64,000 nucleotides of DNA from Streptomyces sp. GESEQ-4 (GCF_017948455.1 NZ_JAFFSU010000004.1:186001-250000), one strand, 5' to 3'; shown: positions 40,019 to 49,588, counted from the first letter of the stretch. Numbers and translations: made by a program. Notes: generated by a model from the sequence alone, not told the origin.

Positions 40019-42472
40019 ATGGACTCGAACAACCGGGGACCCGAGGAGTACGGCCGCGACGGCGACGGTGACACGCCGCCCCCGCGCCAGCCCAGGGAAT
40101 CCCTCTCACCGGACTTCGGACAGCACTCACCCGCTCTCGCCCGCACCGTGCAACTCGTGTCGGGCGACTTCCTGCTCACCGTCAATCCTGTCGACGGCAG
40201 CGAGATCGAGGCCTGCCCGCCGGGCGAGCGGCCCAGGCGGCCCGCGAAGTTCACCGCGGCCGAGCGCGCCGAGGTGGACCGCGCGGCCAAACCGCCCGTA
40301 CCACCCGGTCCCAGCCGGCCCGCACTGCCGCTGCTGGCCCGCCAGGAGGAACGCGAGCGGCTCGTACGGCTGCTCGCCCGCGGCCGCTCCGTACGGCTCA
40401 CCGGCGCCGCCGGCTCCGGCCGCACCGCCCTCCTCGACGTGGTCGCCGAGGACTGCGCGGACCTCGCCCCCGACGGCGTCGTCCGCCTCAACGGCAACCA
40501 CCGCACGTCGAACGACCTCCTCCACGACCTCTTCTACGCCGTCCACAACGCGCCGCTGCACCGCCCCGACCGGGACGAACTGCGCGAACTGCTCCGGGAG
40601 GTCGGCGCGGTCGTCGTCCTGGACGACATCGAGTTCGGCGGCGCCGCGCTCGACGAACTGCTGGACGCGACCCCGGAGTGCGCCTTCCTGATCGGCGCCA
40701 CCCCGGACGTGCCCGCGCCGTCCGCCGACTCGGCCGTCGAAGAGGTCTTCCTCAGCGGCCTCGACCGCGCGGGCGGGGTGGAACTGCTCGAGCAGGCCGT
40801 CGGCCGCGTCCTCACCGAGGACGAGGCGAACTGGGCCGGCGACCTCTGGTTCGAGTCCGAGGGGCTGCCGCTGCGCTTCGTCCAGGCCGGTGCCCTGCTG
40901 CGCCAGCGCGACGGGCTGCGCGCCGGCGCCGAGGCCTTCGACGAGTTCGGCGTCTTCCAGGACGCCCCGGTCGACGCGCCCTTCGAGGCCGGCGACGGTC
41001 ACGACGTACCCCTGCCGTCGCTCGCCGAGGGAGCCGCGCCTGCCGCGCTGCTCGCCTCCCGGCTGAGCGAGTCGGCGCGGGCCACCCTGCGGTTCGCCGT
41101 CGCGCTCGGCGGCGAGGTGCCGCACCAGGCGCATCTGCCCGCCCTCGTCGGCGACACCCACGCGGACGCCGCCCTCGGCGAGCTGCTGAGCTGCGCCCTG
41201 GTCTCCCCGGTCGGCTCCCGCTACCGGCTGGCCGCCGGGGTGCAGACCCAGCTGGAGGCCGTCGGCTACGGCGACGACGTACCGGCCCGTGCCCTCACCG
41301 CCGCCCAGCACTACGCCTGGTGGGCCGGACATCCCTCGGTCACCCCGGAGCGGGTGTGCGCCGAGGCGGACGCCGTGCTCGCCGCTCTCGGCGTCCTCGC
41401 GCCGGTGACCACGCCCCCGGCGGAGGGGGAGGAGAGCGTCACCGTGCAGCTGGCCCGCACGGCCGCGCCCGCGTTCGCCGCGGGCCTGCACTGGAGCGCC
41501 TGGGAGCGGGCCCTGCGCTACGGCTCCGAGGCCTCCCGGCTCACCGGCGAGGTGTCCGAAGAGGCCTACTTCCACCACGAGTTGGGCATCCTCGCGCTCT
41601 GCGCGGGACAGCTCGACCGGGCCCGCGCCGAGCTGGAGGCCTCCATCGGCCTGCGCGGAGCGGTCGCCGACAAGCGCGGCACCGTCGCGGGACGCCGCGC
41701 ACTCGCCCTGGTCGCGGACCGCTCCGGCACGCCGATCGGTGTCACCGCCATGGCCGGGGAGGAGGTGCCGGACGCCCGCTACGAAGAGTCGCAGTCACCG
41801 CCCGGCGGCACCCCGGCGGCGTTCCCGCCGCTCCAGCCGCCCGCCTCCGAGCCCGCGACCCTCGTCACCCACCGCTCCCCATCCGGCCCGGCGGCGCACA
41901 AGGGCCGCGGCGGCCTCCGTGGCCTCGCCCGGCGCAACTTCGTGGCCGTCGGCGCGGGCGTCCTCCTCGCGGCCGTCCTCGGCACGGTCGTGACCCTCGG
42001 CGCCACGTCCGACAACGACCCGACCACCCCGTCCAACGAGGTCGGCCCCGACCCGTCCGTCAGCCAGGGCGTCGGCGACGACAGCCTCGGCGCCGACGAG
42101 GCGGACAAGGGTGACGACAACGACGACTCCGGTGACGTCGGCGCGGCGACCAGCGGCCCGACCGAACCGACGCCGACGGAGACGGCCACGGGCGAGCCTT
42201 CGGACGACCCGAGCGGGACGAAGAAGCCGGGAGATGGGGGCAACACGTCGCCGTCGCCGACGAAGACGCCGTCCAACACGCCCACTTCAAAGCCAACGTC
42301 GCCGAAGCCCACGCCGACCCCGACTCCGACGCCGACTCCGACGTCTCCCAGCCCGACTCCGACCCCGTCCGTGACGCCGCCCCCGTCCAACTCCACCACC
42401 GCCAGTTCCAGCGCCCCCGCCGAGACCACCAGCGAGGCCGGCAGCCCCAGCAGTTCGGTCGACGGCATCTGA
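40019..42472 (+). CDS. Membrane-anchored P-loop NTPase with Thr/Pro-rich tail
   Basis: The 817-aa protein starts MDSNNRGPEEYGRD. A cytosolic NTPase region begins near residue 105 (ARQEERERLVRLL) with Walker A LTGAAGSGRTALLD and Walker B AVVVLDDIEFGG, a STAND-like ATPase. A long helical middle region with TPR-like stretches follows. One membrane helix (NFVAVGAGVLLAAVLGTVVTLGA, about residue 660-682) leads to an acidic then Thr/Pro/Ser-rich exported tail (PTPTPTPTPT repeats). ATG 40019 is chosen on the conserved Asp/Asn start; GTG 39959 lies upstream. Function unknown; the lone helix with the repeated tail suggests a sensor spanning the cell wall (inference). Confidence 0.8.
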   Translation: MDSNNRGPEEYGRDGDGDTPPPRQPRESLSPDFGQHSPALARTVQLVSGDFLLTVNPVDGSEIEACPPGERPRRPAKFTAAERAEVDRAAKPPVPPGPSRPALPLLARQEERERLVRLLARGRSVRLTGAAGSGRTALLDVVAEDCADLAPDGVVRLNGNHRTSNDLLHDLFYAVHNAPLHRPDRDELRELLREVGAVVVLDDIEFGGAALDELLDATPECAFLIGATPDVPAPSADSAVEEVFLSGLDRAGGVELLEQAVGRVLTEDEANWAGDLWFESEGLPLRFVQAGALLRQRDGLRAGAEAFDEFGVFQDAPVDAPFEAGDGHDVPLPSLAEGAAPAALLASRLSESARATLRFAVALGGEVPHQAHLPALVGDTHADAALGELLSCALVSPVGSRYRLAAGVQTQLEAVGYGDDVPARALTAAQHYAWWAGHPSVTPERVCAEADAVLAALGVLAPVTTPPAEGEESVTVQLARTAAPAFAAGLHWSAWERALRYGSEASRLTGEVSEEAYFHHELGILALCAGQLDRARAELEASIGLRGAVADKRGTVAGRRALALVADRSGTPIGVTAMAGEEVPDARYEESQSPPGGTPAAFPPLQPPASEPATLVTHRSPSGPAAHKGRGGLRGLARRNFVAVGAGVLLAAVLGTVVTLGATSDNDPTTPSNEVGPDPSVSQGVGDDSLGADEADKGDDNDDSGDVGAATSGPTEPTPTETATGEPSDDPSGTKKPGDGGNTSPSPTKTPSNTPTSKPTSPKPTPTPTPTPTPTSPSPTPTPSVTPPPSNSTTASSSAPAETTSEAGSPSSSVDGI

Positions 42473-42490
42473 AGTCCCGCGCAGCACACA

Positions 42491-42523
42491 AGGGCCGGGT
42501 CCGTTTCACACGGACCCGGCCCT
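42491..42523. terminator. Bidirectional terminator between the NTPase and nucS
   Basis: AGGGCCGGGTCCG (42491-42503) pairs with CGGACCCGGCCCT (42511-42523), loop of 7. The two converging genes end on either side. Confidence 0.8.
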
Positions 42524-42557
42524 CGTCGTCGTAGAAAACTCGGAACCCTCAGAACCC

Positions 42558-43229
42558 TCAGAACAGCCGCAGCTTGTCGTCCTCGATGCCCCGCATCGCG
42601 TCGTAGTCCAGGACCTGGCAGCCGATGCCGCGGTCGGTGGCGAGGACGCGGGCCTGGGGCTTGATCTCCTGGGCGGCGAAGATGCCGCGGACCGGGGCGA
42701 GATGGGGGTCGCGGTTGAGGAGTTCCAGGTAGCGGGTGAGCTGTTCCACGCCGTCGATCTCGCCGCGCCGCTTGATCTCGACCGCGACGGTCTGGCCGTC
42801 GGCGTCGCGGCAGAGGATGTCGACGGGGCCGATGGCCGTCATGTACTCGCGGCGGATCAGGGTGTAGCCCTCGCCGAGGGTGTCGATGCGGTCGGCGAGC
42901 AGTTCCTGGAGGTGTGCTTCCACGCCGTCCTTGATCAGGCCGGGATCCACGCCCAGTTCGTGCGAGGAGTCGTGCAGGACCTCCTCCATGGTGATGATGA
43001 GCTTCTCGCCCGCCTTGTTGATGACGGTCCAGACGCCTTCGTCGTCGCCCTCGCCCTCTTTCAGGGTGCAGGGCGGCGACATCCAGTTCAGAGGCTTGTA
43101 GGCCCGGTCGTCCGCGTGAATCGAGACGCTGCCGTCCGCCTTCACCAGGATCAGGCGGGGCGCCGAGGGGAGATGAGCGGTGAGCCGGCCCGCGTAGTCG
43201 ACGGAGCACCGGGCAATGACGAGACGCAT
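42558..43229 (-). CDS. nucS: Endonuclease NucS (EndoMS), mismatch repair
   Basis: NucS cuts double-stranded DNA at mismatches and replaces MutS/MutL in actinobacteria. The 223-aa protein has the N-terminal binding domain ([21 protein letters not shown]) and a C-terminal PD-(D/E)xK nuclease with GPVDILCRD and VAVEIKRRG, supplying the Asp, Glu and Lys of the active site, then [16 protein letters not shown] 43229 is used; TAGCGT lies 8 bases before it and no ribosome-binding site is seen, so a short-leader mRNA is likely. The frame is open to 43238. Confidence 0.93.
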   Translation of the reverse strand: MRLVIARCSVDYAGRLTAHLPSAPRLILVKADGSVSIHADDRAYKPLNWMSPPCTLKEGEGDDEGVWTVINKAGEKLIITMEEVLHDSSHELGVDPGLIKDGVEAHLQELLADRIDTLGEGYTLIRREYMTAIGPVDILCRDADGQTVAVEIKRRGEIDGVEQLTRYLELLNRDPHLAPVRGIFAAQEIKPQARVLATDRGIGCQVLDYDAMRGIEDDKLRLF

Positions 43230-43472
43230 GGTCGGCAACGCTACTCGACGGCCCCCTGTGCACGCGATTCGCCCAGGTAACCCCCTGTTCGTTTGTGGCC
43301 GATTGTGGGCCTATTGAGACCGCTGCATGTACGCAATCTGCTGGTGCCGTCACCGTACGTTGCTTACCGTATAAACGGGAGGTCGCGGTGTGTGTACTCA
43401 GCGTGTTCTGTATCGCGAACTCCCTGCCCTGTCCGGCAACCCCTGTGATCCGGGGGTGCGAGAGGAGAACCC

Positions 43473-43865
43473 ATGTCGCTCGACGTCTCACCGGCCCTAC
43501 TCGAACAGGCCGAGCGAGGCGAGGTCGACGAAGCAGAATTCGTCGACTGCGTCCGGACCTCCCTGCCCTACGCGTGGGAGATGATCAGCTCCCTGGTGGC
43601 CCAGCTGAAGGTGGACGGCGGTGCGTTCGCCGACAACCAGACGCCCCCGCCGGACGAGCAGGCACGCGGCCAGCTGCTGCGTGCGCTTGCCAGTGACGCG
43701 ATCCGCGGCGCGCTGCAACGGCACTTCGGCGTCCGGCTGGCCTTCCAGAACTGCCACCGGGTGGCGGTGTTCCCGCTGGACTCCTCGGTCGACGAGAAGC
43801 TGGCCCGCTTCACCTCGGTCCGCAGTCAGCTGCTCAATCAGTCGCCGGAGTTCCGGGACTGCTGA
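43473..43865 (+). CDS. Small conserved actinobacterial protein (SCO5389-like)
   Basis: A 130-aa soluble protein: MSLDVSPALLEQAERGEVDEAEFVDCVRTSLPYAWEMISSLV, then a Pro-rich turn DNQTPPPDEQARGQLLRALASDAIRGALQRHF and FPLDSSVDEKLARFTS. No catalytic motif or known domain is seen. ATG 43473 follows GAGAGGAGAACCC. It is divergent from nucS. The family is widespread in streptomycetes; function unknown. Confidence 0.8.
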   Translation: MSLDVSPALLEQAERGEVDEAEFVDCVRTSLPYAWEMISSLVAQLKVDGGAFADNQTPPPDEQARGQLLRALASDAIRGALQRHFGVRLAFQNCHRVAVFPLDSSVDEKLARFTSVRSQLLNQSPEFRDC

Positions 43866-43880
43866 GGAGCGAGCCGCTTT

Positions 43881-43929
43881 GCTTGCCGCTCCGTACGCGG
43901 GAGGTGCATTCAGTACTGGAGCGGCAAGC
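43881..43929. terminator. Bidirectional hairpin between converging genes
   Basis: GCTTGCCGCTCC (43881-43892) pairs with GGAGCGGCAAGC (43918-43929), with a 25-nt loop. It separates the small conserved gene and the luciferase-like gene, which converge here. Confidence 0.65.
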
Positions 43930-43949
43930 TCCCCGCCGGGCAGGCCCGT

Positions 43950-44978
43950 TCACCCGAGGTGCGGGAGCACTTCGGCGCCGAGCCGGCGGACGTTCTCCTC
44001 GGTGGCCGCGAGGTCGCCCGAGCCTTCGACGAGCAGCGCGAAGCGGTTGATACCGGTCCGCTCGCTGGTCGCCGCGAGGCGGTCGGCGCACAGCCGCGGG
44101 GTGCCCACCGGGTGCAGTCCGCAGAGGAGTTCGGTGTAGGCCAGCGGGTCGCGCATCTGCCGCGCCCGGCCGTCGACCGTGACATGGGCGTCCAGGCCCT
44201 GCTTCAGCCAGCCCGGCATCGCCTTCAGCAGCGTCTCCACCGCTTCGGTGCGCCGGTCGGCGATCTGGCAGATGCCGGCGGAGACATGGGCCGCGCCGAG
44301 GATCTCGTCCGCCGGCCTTCCGCACGCGCGCGCGTGCCCTCGCCACAGGGCGATCATCTCGGCCTTCTCCTCGTCCCCGACATGCATCCCGAGCAGCATC
44401 GGCAGCCCGCGCTCGGCGGCCAGCCGCACGCTCGCCGGTGAGGTGCACGCGAGGACGACCTCAGGGCCCGGGGCGCCGGTCAGGGACTCCGACGGCCTGG
44501 GTACGACGGCCACTTCACGGAAGGCGAAGCGGTCCCCGTCCGCCCCCACCGAGGGTTCGCTGAGCCAGCGCAGCAGCAGATCGAGTGATTCCGGGTACGC
44601 CTTCTCGTACGCCTCAAGGCCCGAGCCGAACACCTCCAGGTCGACCCAGGGTCCGCCGCGTCCGACGCCCAGCGAGAAGCGCCCGCCGCTCGTCATGTGC
44701 AGCAGCGCGGCCTGCTCGCCGAGGGCGACGGGGTGGACGGTGGGCAGCACGCTGACCGCCGTACCGACCCTCAGGCGCCTGGTGCGGCCGAGCAGTAACG
44801 CGGCCAGCGTGATCGCCGAGGGGCAGGTGCCGTACGGCACGAAGTGGTGCTCGGCGAGCCATACGGCGTCGAGCCCCGCCTCCTCCGCCACCTCGGCCGA
44901 GCGGACCGCGCGGTGCAGCGCCTCCCCCTGGCCCTGGCCCGGGAACTGGGCCGCCAACACGAAACTTCCTACGCGCAT
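43950..44978 (-). CDS. LLM-class (luciferase-like) flavin-dependent oxidoreductase
   Basis: The 342-aa protein is a (beta-alpha)8 flavin or F420-dependent monooxygenase: AEEAGLDAVWLAEHHF, LLGRTRRLRVGTAVSVLP, HPVALGEQAALLHMTSGGRFSLGVGRGGP, and PEVVLACTSPASVRLAAERG. The length matches bacterial luciferase-alpha-like proteins. ATG 44978 follows AGGAAAGC. The substrate is unknown; similar genes act on aldehydes, alkanesulfonates or F420 substrates. No partner subunit gene is adjacent. Confidence 0.9.
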   Translation of the reverse strand: MRVGSFVLAAQFPGQGQGEALHRAVRSAEVAEEAGLDAVWLAEHHFVPYGTCPSAITLAALLLGRTRRLRVGTAVSVLPTVHPVALGEQAALLHMTSGGRFSLGVGRGGPWVDLEVFGSGLEAYEKAYPESLDLLLRWLSEPSVGADGDRFAFREVAVVPRPSESLTGAPGPEVVLACTSPASVRLAAERGLPMLLGMHVGDEEKAEMIALWRGHARACGRPADEILGAAHVSAGICQIADRRTEAVETLLKAMPGWLKQGLDAHVTVDGRARQMRDPLAYTELLCGLHPVGTPRLCADRLAATSERTGINRFALLVEGSGDLAATEENVRRLGAEVLPHLG

Positions 44979-45256
44979 TGCTTTCCTGCTTCCTTGGCTC
45001 CGACACGGAGCTCCCCCACCGGGCATAACCGTCTGACACGTGCCGAGGACACGGCCTGGCGAAGAGATTTGCGGATTGTCTGGAGAATCGATCAAGAAAC
45101 GGGTCGAGGACAAGTCGAGGAGGGGTCGATAGGGGATCGGGAAGGGACGGGCCTGAAGGGGGACTTGCGATGATTGGTGCTCTACGCGTACCCCTGACTG
45201 CGCCGCGTAGGCTGTTTTCCGGCCCGTGCTTCCTGTATAGCCCCGTGAGGTGTTCC

Positions 45257-45589
45257 GTGTCCCCGCGTCGCAACCGACCCAAGGGCAGTGAGTCGTCCGG
45301 CCGGAGCGCCGAGGACGACCGGCCGGGCCGGTACGGCGGCTGGGAGTCGAGGGAGAGCTGGCGGGGCGAGGAGTGGAACGTGCGGCACGTGGCCGGGGCC
45401 AGTGCGCAGGGCAAGATGTACCGCTGCCCCGGCTGCGACCAGCTGATCCCCTCCGGCGTCCCGCACGTCGTCGCCTGGCCGGACCACTCGGGCGTCGACG
45501 AACGGCGCCACTGGCACAAGGCCTGCTGGAACGCGAAGGACCGCCGCACCACACGGGTGCAGCGGTCCAGGAACGCACCGAAGTTCTGA
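45257..45589 (+). CDS. Small protein with a Cys/His zinc-ligand cluster
   Basis: A 110-aa basic protein. From GTG 45257 (GAGGTG before it) it reads SPRRNRPKGSESSGRSAEDDRPGRYGGWE. The conserved end has CPGCDQLIPSGVPHVVAWP and RRHWHKACW, a C-x2-C ... H-x3-C arrangement that could bind one zinc. It could be an HNH-like or RNA-binding protein; nothing shows catalytic residues. Converges with the ABC permease gene. Confidence 0.75.
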   Translation: MSPRRNRPKGSESSGRSAEDDRPGRYGGWESRESWRGEEWNVRHVAGASAQGKMYRCPGCDQLIPSGVPHVVAWPDHSGVDERRHWHKACWNAKDRRTTRVQRSRNAPKF

Positions 45590-45610
45590 CGGGGCAGTTT
45601 GACGGAGCCC

Positions 45611-46477
45611 TCAGACGTCCCGCTTCTCCAGCAAGGCGTAGGCGCCGACGAAGGCCGCGGCCGTCACGCCGAGGACGATCCACAGCGGGTCCCAGCCGGA
45701 GGGGCCGGTGTCGGTGAGGGAGTTGGAGTAGAAGACGCTGAGCTGGTTCGGGATCGAGTACTCGAACAGGGCTTCCTGCAGATCCCGCAGCGACTGCGAG
45801 AACATGAACAGCGCGATGACCAGCGGGGCCAGGACGAGGCCGATCATGATGGTGATGGCGCCCGCCGAGTGCCGGATGATCGAGCCGATGATGAGCGAGA
45901 GCAGTCCGAGCAGCGCGATGTAGAGGGACACACCGAGCGTGCCCTTCAGCCATTCTGCGCTGGACGGATCCCGCGCGTCGGTCACCATGCCCACCTGGGC
46001 GACGGCCACGAACGTGGTCGCCACCAGCGACACCACGAACGCCACCGTGAAGAACACGATCGCCTTCGCCGCCATGACCCGCCCGCGCGAGGGGCACGCG
46101 GTCATCGTCGTACGGATCATGCCCGTGCCGTACTCCGAGGCCGTGGTCAGCACACCGAGGGTGATGATGCACATGACGCCGAGGAGCACTCCGAAGAAGC
46201 CCAGGGCCAGCGGGTTCTCGTCGCCCAGGCCGCTGTCGGCCGCGTTGGCGACCAGTGCGCCGGCCGCCAGCCCGATGCCGACGACGAGCAGCACGAACAC
46301 GCCCAGCGTCCACATCGTGGAGCGCACCGACCGGATCTTGGTCCACTCCGAGGCGAGGGCGTGCCCGAGGTGCGTCCGGACGACGGGGATCGGCGAGGTG
46401 TAGGTCGGGTACGGCGAACCGGGGGCAGCCTGCCACGCGGGCGCGGCCTGCTGCGTCGGGGGCTGGGGCGTGCTCAT
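45611..46477 (-). CDS. ABC-2 type transporter permease (pair 1)
   Basis: A 288-aa permease with six hydrophobic helices after a Pro/Gln-rich cytosolic N-terminus (MSTPQPPTQQAAPAW). Helix regions include TMWTLGVFVLLVVGIGLAAGAL, FFGVLLGVMCIITLGVLTTASEYGTGMIR and AITIMIGLVLAPLVIALFMF. ASEYGTGMIRTTM is the conserved ABC-2 membrane motif. The ATG overlaps the ATPase stop (ATGA). It and its ATPase make one export system; the cargo is unknown. Confidence 0.93.
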   Translation of the reverse strand: MSTPQPPTQQAAPAWQAAPGSPYPTYTSPIPVVRTHLGHALASEWTKIRSVRSTMWTLGVFVLLVVGIGLAAGALVANAADSGLGDENPLALGFFGVLLGVMCIITLGVLTTASEYGTGMIRTTMTACPSRGRVMAAKAIVFFTVAFVVSLVATTFVAVAQVGMVTDARDPSSAEWLKGTLGVSLYIALLGLLSLIIGSIIRHSAGAITIMIGLVLAPLVIALFMFSQSLRDLQEALFEYSIPNQLSVFYSNSLTDTGPSGWDPLWIVLGVTAAAFVGAYALLEKRDV

Positions 46478-47751
46478 CGGGCGTCCTCGGGCTTGGTCGG
46501 GGCGGCGGCGGGCTGCGCGGGGGCGGCGGGGGGCTGGGCGGGCGCGGCAGCGGGCTGCTGGGGTGCGGGCGCCGACTGGGCAGGCGCGGGCTGCTGAGCC
46601 GGCGGCGCGGGCTGGGCGTACGGGTTGGGCTGTCCCGCGCCGGGGGCGGCTCCGGGCGCGGCAGGAGCGCCGTACAGGCCCTGTCCCTGTCCCTGCGCGG
46701 TCGGCGGGGCGAACGGCTGCCCGCCCTGCTGGGGCGGCGGCGGAGCGTACCAGCCGGGCTGGCCCTGGCCCGGCACCGGCATCGGCGGCTGCGTGCCGGG
46801 CGGCAGGGGCTGCATCAGCCCCTCCTTCTGGTCGACCGTCGAGCGGTAGTCGACGGCGCCCTGCGTCATCCGCATGTACGCCTCCTCCAGCGAGGCCTGG
46901 TGCGGCGACAGCTCCCACAGGCGTACGTCCGACTCGTGCGCGATGTCGCTGATGCGGGGCAGCGGCAGCCCGGTCACCCGCAGCGCGCCGTCCTGCTCGG
47001 GCAGGACGTGCCCGCCCGCCTCGGTGATCGCGGTGGTCAGCTTCTCGCGCAGCTGCGGCTCGGTGTCGGGCGTGCGCACGCGCGCGAAGTCGGCGGAGTT
47101 CGCCGAGATGAAGTCCGTGATGCGCATGTCGGCGAGCAGCTGCCCGCGGCCGATCACGATGAGGTGGTCGGCGGTCACCGCCATCTCGCTCATCAGGTGC
47201 GAGGAGACGAAGACCGTACGGCCCTCCGCCGCGAGCGCCTTCATCAGGTTGCGCACCCAGAGGATGCCCTCGGGGTCGAGGCCGTTGACCGGCTCGTCGA
47301 ACAGCAGCACCTGGGGGTCGCCGAGCAGCGCGGCGGCGATGCCGAGGCGCTGGCCCATGCCGAGGGAGAAGTCCTTGGAGCGCTTCCTGGCCACGTCCTG
47401 CAGGCCGACCACGCCGAGCACCTCGTCCACGCGGCGGGCCGGGATGCCGGACAGCTGGGCGAGGCAGAGCAGGTGGTTGCGGGCGGCCCGGCCGCCGTGC
47501 ACGGCCTTGGCGTCGAGCAGCGCGCCGACCTGGCGGGGGGCGTTGGGCAGCCTGCGATAGGGGTAGCCGCCGATCGTCACCTGCCCCGAGGTGGGGTTGT
47601 CCAGGCCCAGGATCATCCGCATCGTCGTCGACTTGCCCGAGCCGTTCGGCCCGAGGAAGCCGGTGACGGCCCCGGGCCGCACCTGGAAGGAAAGGTTGTA
47701 CACAGCGGTCTTGTCGCCGTAGCGCTTGGTCAGGCCGACTGCCTCGATCAT
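46474..47751 (-). CDS. ABC transporter ATPase with Pro/Gln/Ala-rich tail (pair 1)
   Basis: The 425-aa protein has a full nucleotide-binding domain: Walker A GPNGSGKSTTMRM, the signature DFSLGMGQRLGIA (in place of LSGGQ), Walker B VLLFDEPVNGLDPEG and switch His in FVSSHLMSEMA. Residues about 315-425 are low-complexity Pro/Gln/Ala/Gly, probably a flexible tether. ATG 47751 (MIEAVGLTKRYGD) is the likely start, with GTG 47760 just upstream. It is a close paralogue of the ATPase at 48635. Confidence 0.93.
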   Translation of the reverse strand: MIEAVGLTKRYGDKTAVYNLSFQVRPGAVTGFLGPNGSGKSTTMRMILGLDNPTSGQVTIGGYPYRRLPNAPRQVGALLDAKAVHGGRAARNHLLCLAQLSGIPARRVDEVLGVVGLQDVARKRSKDFSLGMGQRLGIAAALLGDPQVLLFDEPVNGLDPEGILWVRNLMKALAAEGRTVFVSSHLMSEMAVTADHLIVIGRGQLLADMRITDFISANSADFARVRTPDTEPQLREKLTTAITEAGGHVLPEQDGALRVTGLPLPRISDIAHESDVRLWELSPHQASLEEAYMRMTQGAVDYRSTVDQKEGLMQPLPPGTQPPMPVPGQGQPGWYAPPPPQQGGQPFAPPTAQGQGQGLYGAPAAPGAAPGAGQPNPYAQPAPPAQQPAPAQSAPAPQQPAAAPAQPPAAPAQPAAAPTKPEDAR

Positions 47752-47861
47752 GCTCCGCACCCATCAAAGGTTCAGGACAGCGGGGCACACGCCCCCCGTA
47801 AGGGTTAGGAGGATATCCGGGTACTGACGGTTCCCTTCAAGATGAAGCAAAACCGTAAGGT

Positions 47862-48632
47862 TCAGGCGTCCCGTTTCTTCAGCAGTACATAACCGCCCAC
47901 AAGCGCCACGACCACCCACAGGGCCATGATCGCGAGCCCGCCCCAGGGGCCGTACGGGGCGTCGTCGTCGACCGGTGTGACCACCTGCATGATCTTGCTG
48001 CCAGCCTGGTCGGGCAGGTACTGGCCGATCTTCTTCGTCGCCGAGACATTGCCGAGGATGTTGGAGATCAGGAAGAAGAACGGCATCAGGATGCCCAGCG
48101 ACAGCATCGGTGAGCGCAGCATCGCGGCGACGCCCATCGAGAACATCGCGATGAGGGTCATGTAGACCCCGCCGCCGATGACCGCGCGCAGCACGCCCGG
48201 GTCGCCGATGGAGGCCTTGAGGTCGCCGAGCATCGCCTGGCCCAGGAAGAACGTGACGAAGCTGGTGACGAGGCCGACGGCCAGGCAGAGGCCGGTGGCG
48301 ACCGCGATCTTGCTGACCAGGAAGGTGCCGCGCTGCGGCACCGCGGCCAGCGAGCTGCGGATCATGCCGGTGCTGTACTCGTTCGAGACGACGAGCACAC
48401 CGAACACGATCATCGCCAGCTGACCGAGGCTCATGCCCGCGAAGCTGATGAAGGTCGGGTCGAAGGAGAGCTGGTCCTGCCGGTCCATGTTGTCGAACTC
48501 GCTCTTCGACAGGGCCGAGATCAGGATGCCGAGGCCGATGGTGACCACCACGGCGAGGGAGAGCGTCCAGACGGTGGACGCGACGGAGCGGATCTTCGTC
48601 CACTCGGAGCGGATGACCTGGGTCGCCGCCAT
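47862..48632 (-). CDS. ABC-2 type transporter permease (pair 2)
   Basis: A 256-aa membrane protein with helices such as VVTIGLGILISALSKS, LGQLAMIVFGVLVVSNEYSTGMIR, IAVATGLCLAVGLVTSFVTFFLGQ and FFFLISNILGNVS. The SNEYSTGMIRSSL motif matches pair 1. ATG 48632 is preceded by GGGAGGCC, 2 bp after the ATPase stop, so the pair is one operon. Confidence 0.93.
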   Translation of the reverse strand: MAATQVIRSEWTKIRSVASTVWTLSLAVVVTIGLGILISALSKSEFDNMDRQDQLSFDPTFISFAGMSLGQLAMIVFGVLVVSNEYSTGMIRSSLAAVPQRGTFLVSKIAVATGLCLAVGLVTSFVTFFLGQAMLGDLKASIGDPGVLRAVIGGGVYMTLIAMFSMGVAAMLRSPMLSLGILMPFFFLISNILGNVSATKKIGQYLPDQAGSKIMQVVTPVDDDAPYGPWGGLAIMALWVVVALVGGYVLLKKRDA

Positions 48633-48634
48633 GC

Positions 48635-49588
48635 TCAGGCCTCCCTGTTCCAGCCGTTGCCCCACGGTTCTTGCCGGGGGGCTTCGGAGTGGGCGTGGTA
48701 TTCCACCGATTCGGCGGTCAGCTGCATGAAGGCCTCCTCCAGCGAGGCCTGCTGCGGGCTCAGTTCATGCAGCACGATCTGGTGCTGCGCGGCCAGCTCG
48801 CCGATCTGCTCGGACTTGCTGCCGTCCACCTCGAGGGTTCCGTTGCCGGTCTCCACGACGGTGACCCCGGCTCCGTGCAGCACATCGAGCAGCCGCTCGC
48901 GCTGCGGGGTGCGGATCCGGACGTACGACCGCGAGTTGCGCGCGATGAAGTCGGCCATGGTGGTGTCGGCGAGCAGCCGGCCCTGGCCGATGACGACGAG
49001 GTGGTCGGCGGTCAGCGCCATCTCGCTCATCAGGTGCGAGGAGACGAAGACCGTACGGCCCTGCGCGGCCAGCGACTTCATGAAGTTGCGGATCCAGTGG
49101 ATGCCCTCCGGGTCGAGCCCGTTGACCGGCTCGTCGAACATCAGGATCCGCGGGTCGCCGAGGAGCGCGCCCGCGATGCCGAGCCGCTGGCCCATGCCCA
49201 TCGAGAAGCCCTTGGTCTTCTTCCGCGCGACCGCCGTGAGTCCGACCGTCTCCAGCACCTCCCGCACCCGGCTGCTCGGAATGCCGTTGCTCTGCGCGAG
49301 GCACAGCAGGTGGTTGTAGGCGCTGCGCCCGCCGTGCCAGGCCTTGGCCTCCAGCAGGGCGCCGATGTACGTCAGCGGGTCCTTCAGCTGGTCGTAGTGC
49401 TTGCCGTCGATGCGGACGTCCCCGGCGGTGGGGTGGTCGAGCCCGAGAATCATCCGCATGGTGGTGGACTTGCCCGCACCGTTCGGCCCGAGGAACCCCG
49501 TGACGATTCCTGGTCTGACGGTGAAGGAGAGGTTGTTGACCGCCACCTTCTCGCCGTACCGCTTGGTCAGCCCCTCGAGCTCAATCAT
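48635..49588 (-). CDS. ABC transporter ATPase (pair 2)
   Basis: The 317-aa ATPase has MIELEGLTKRYGEKVAV, Walker A GPNGAGKSTTMRM, signature GFSMGMGQRLGIAG, Walker B ILMFDEPVNGLDPEG and FVSSHLMSEMA. It lacks the long tail of its neighbour. The strong similarity and the tandem order show a duplication of the ATPase-permease unit. Between the two pairs only 110 bp remain. Confidence 0.94.
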   Translation of the reverse strand: MIELEGLTKRYGEKVAVNNLSFTVRPGIVTGFLGPNGAGKSTTMRMILGLDHPTAGDVRIDGKHYDQLKDPLTYIGALLEAKAWHGGRSAYNHLLCLAQSNGIPSSRVREVLETVGLTAVARKKTKGFSMGMGQRLGIAGALLGDPRILMFDEPVNGLDPEGIHWIRNFMKSLAAQGRTVFVSSHLMSEMALTADHLVVIGQGRLLADTTMADFIARNSRSYVRIRTPQRERLLDVLHGAGVTVVETGNGTLEVDGSKSEQIGELAAQHQIVLHELSPQQASLEEAFMQLTAESVEYHAHSEAPRQEPWGNGWNREA

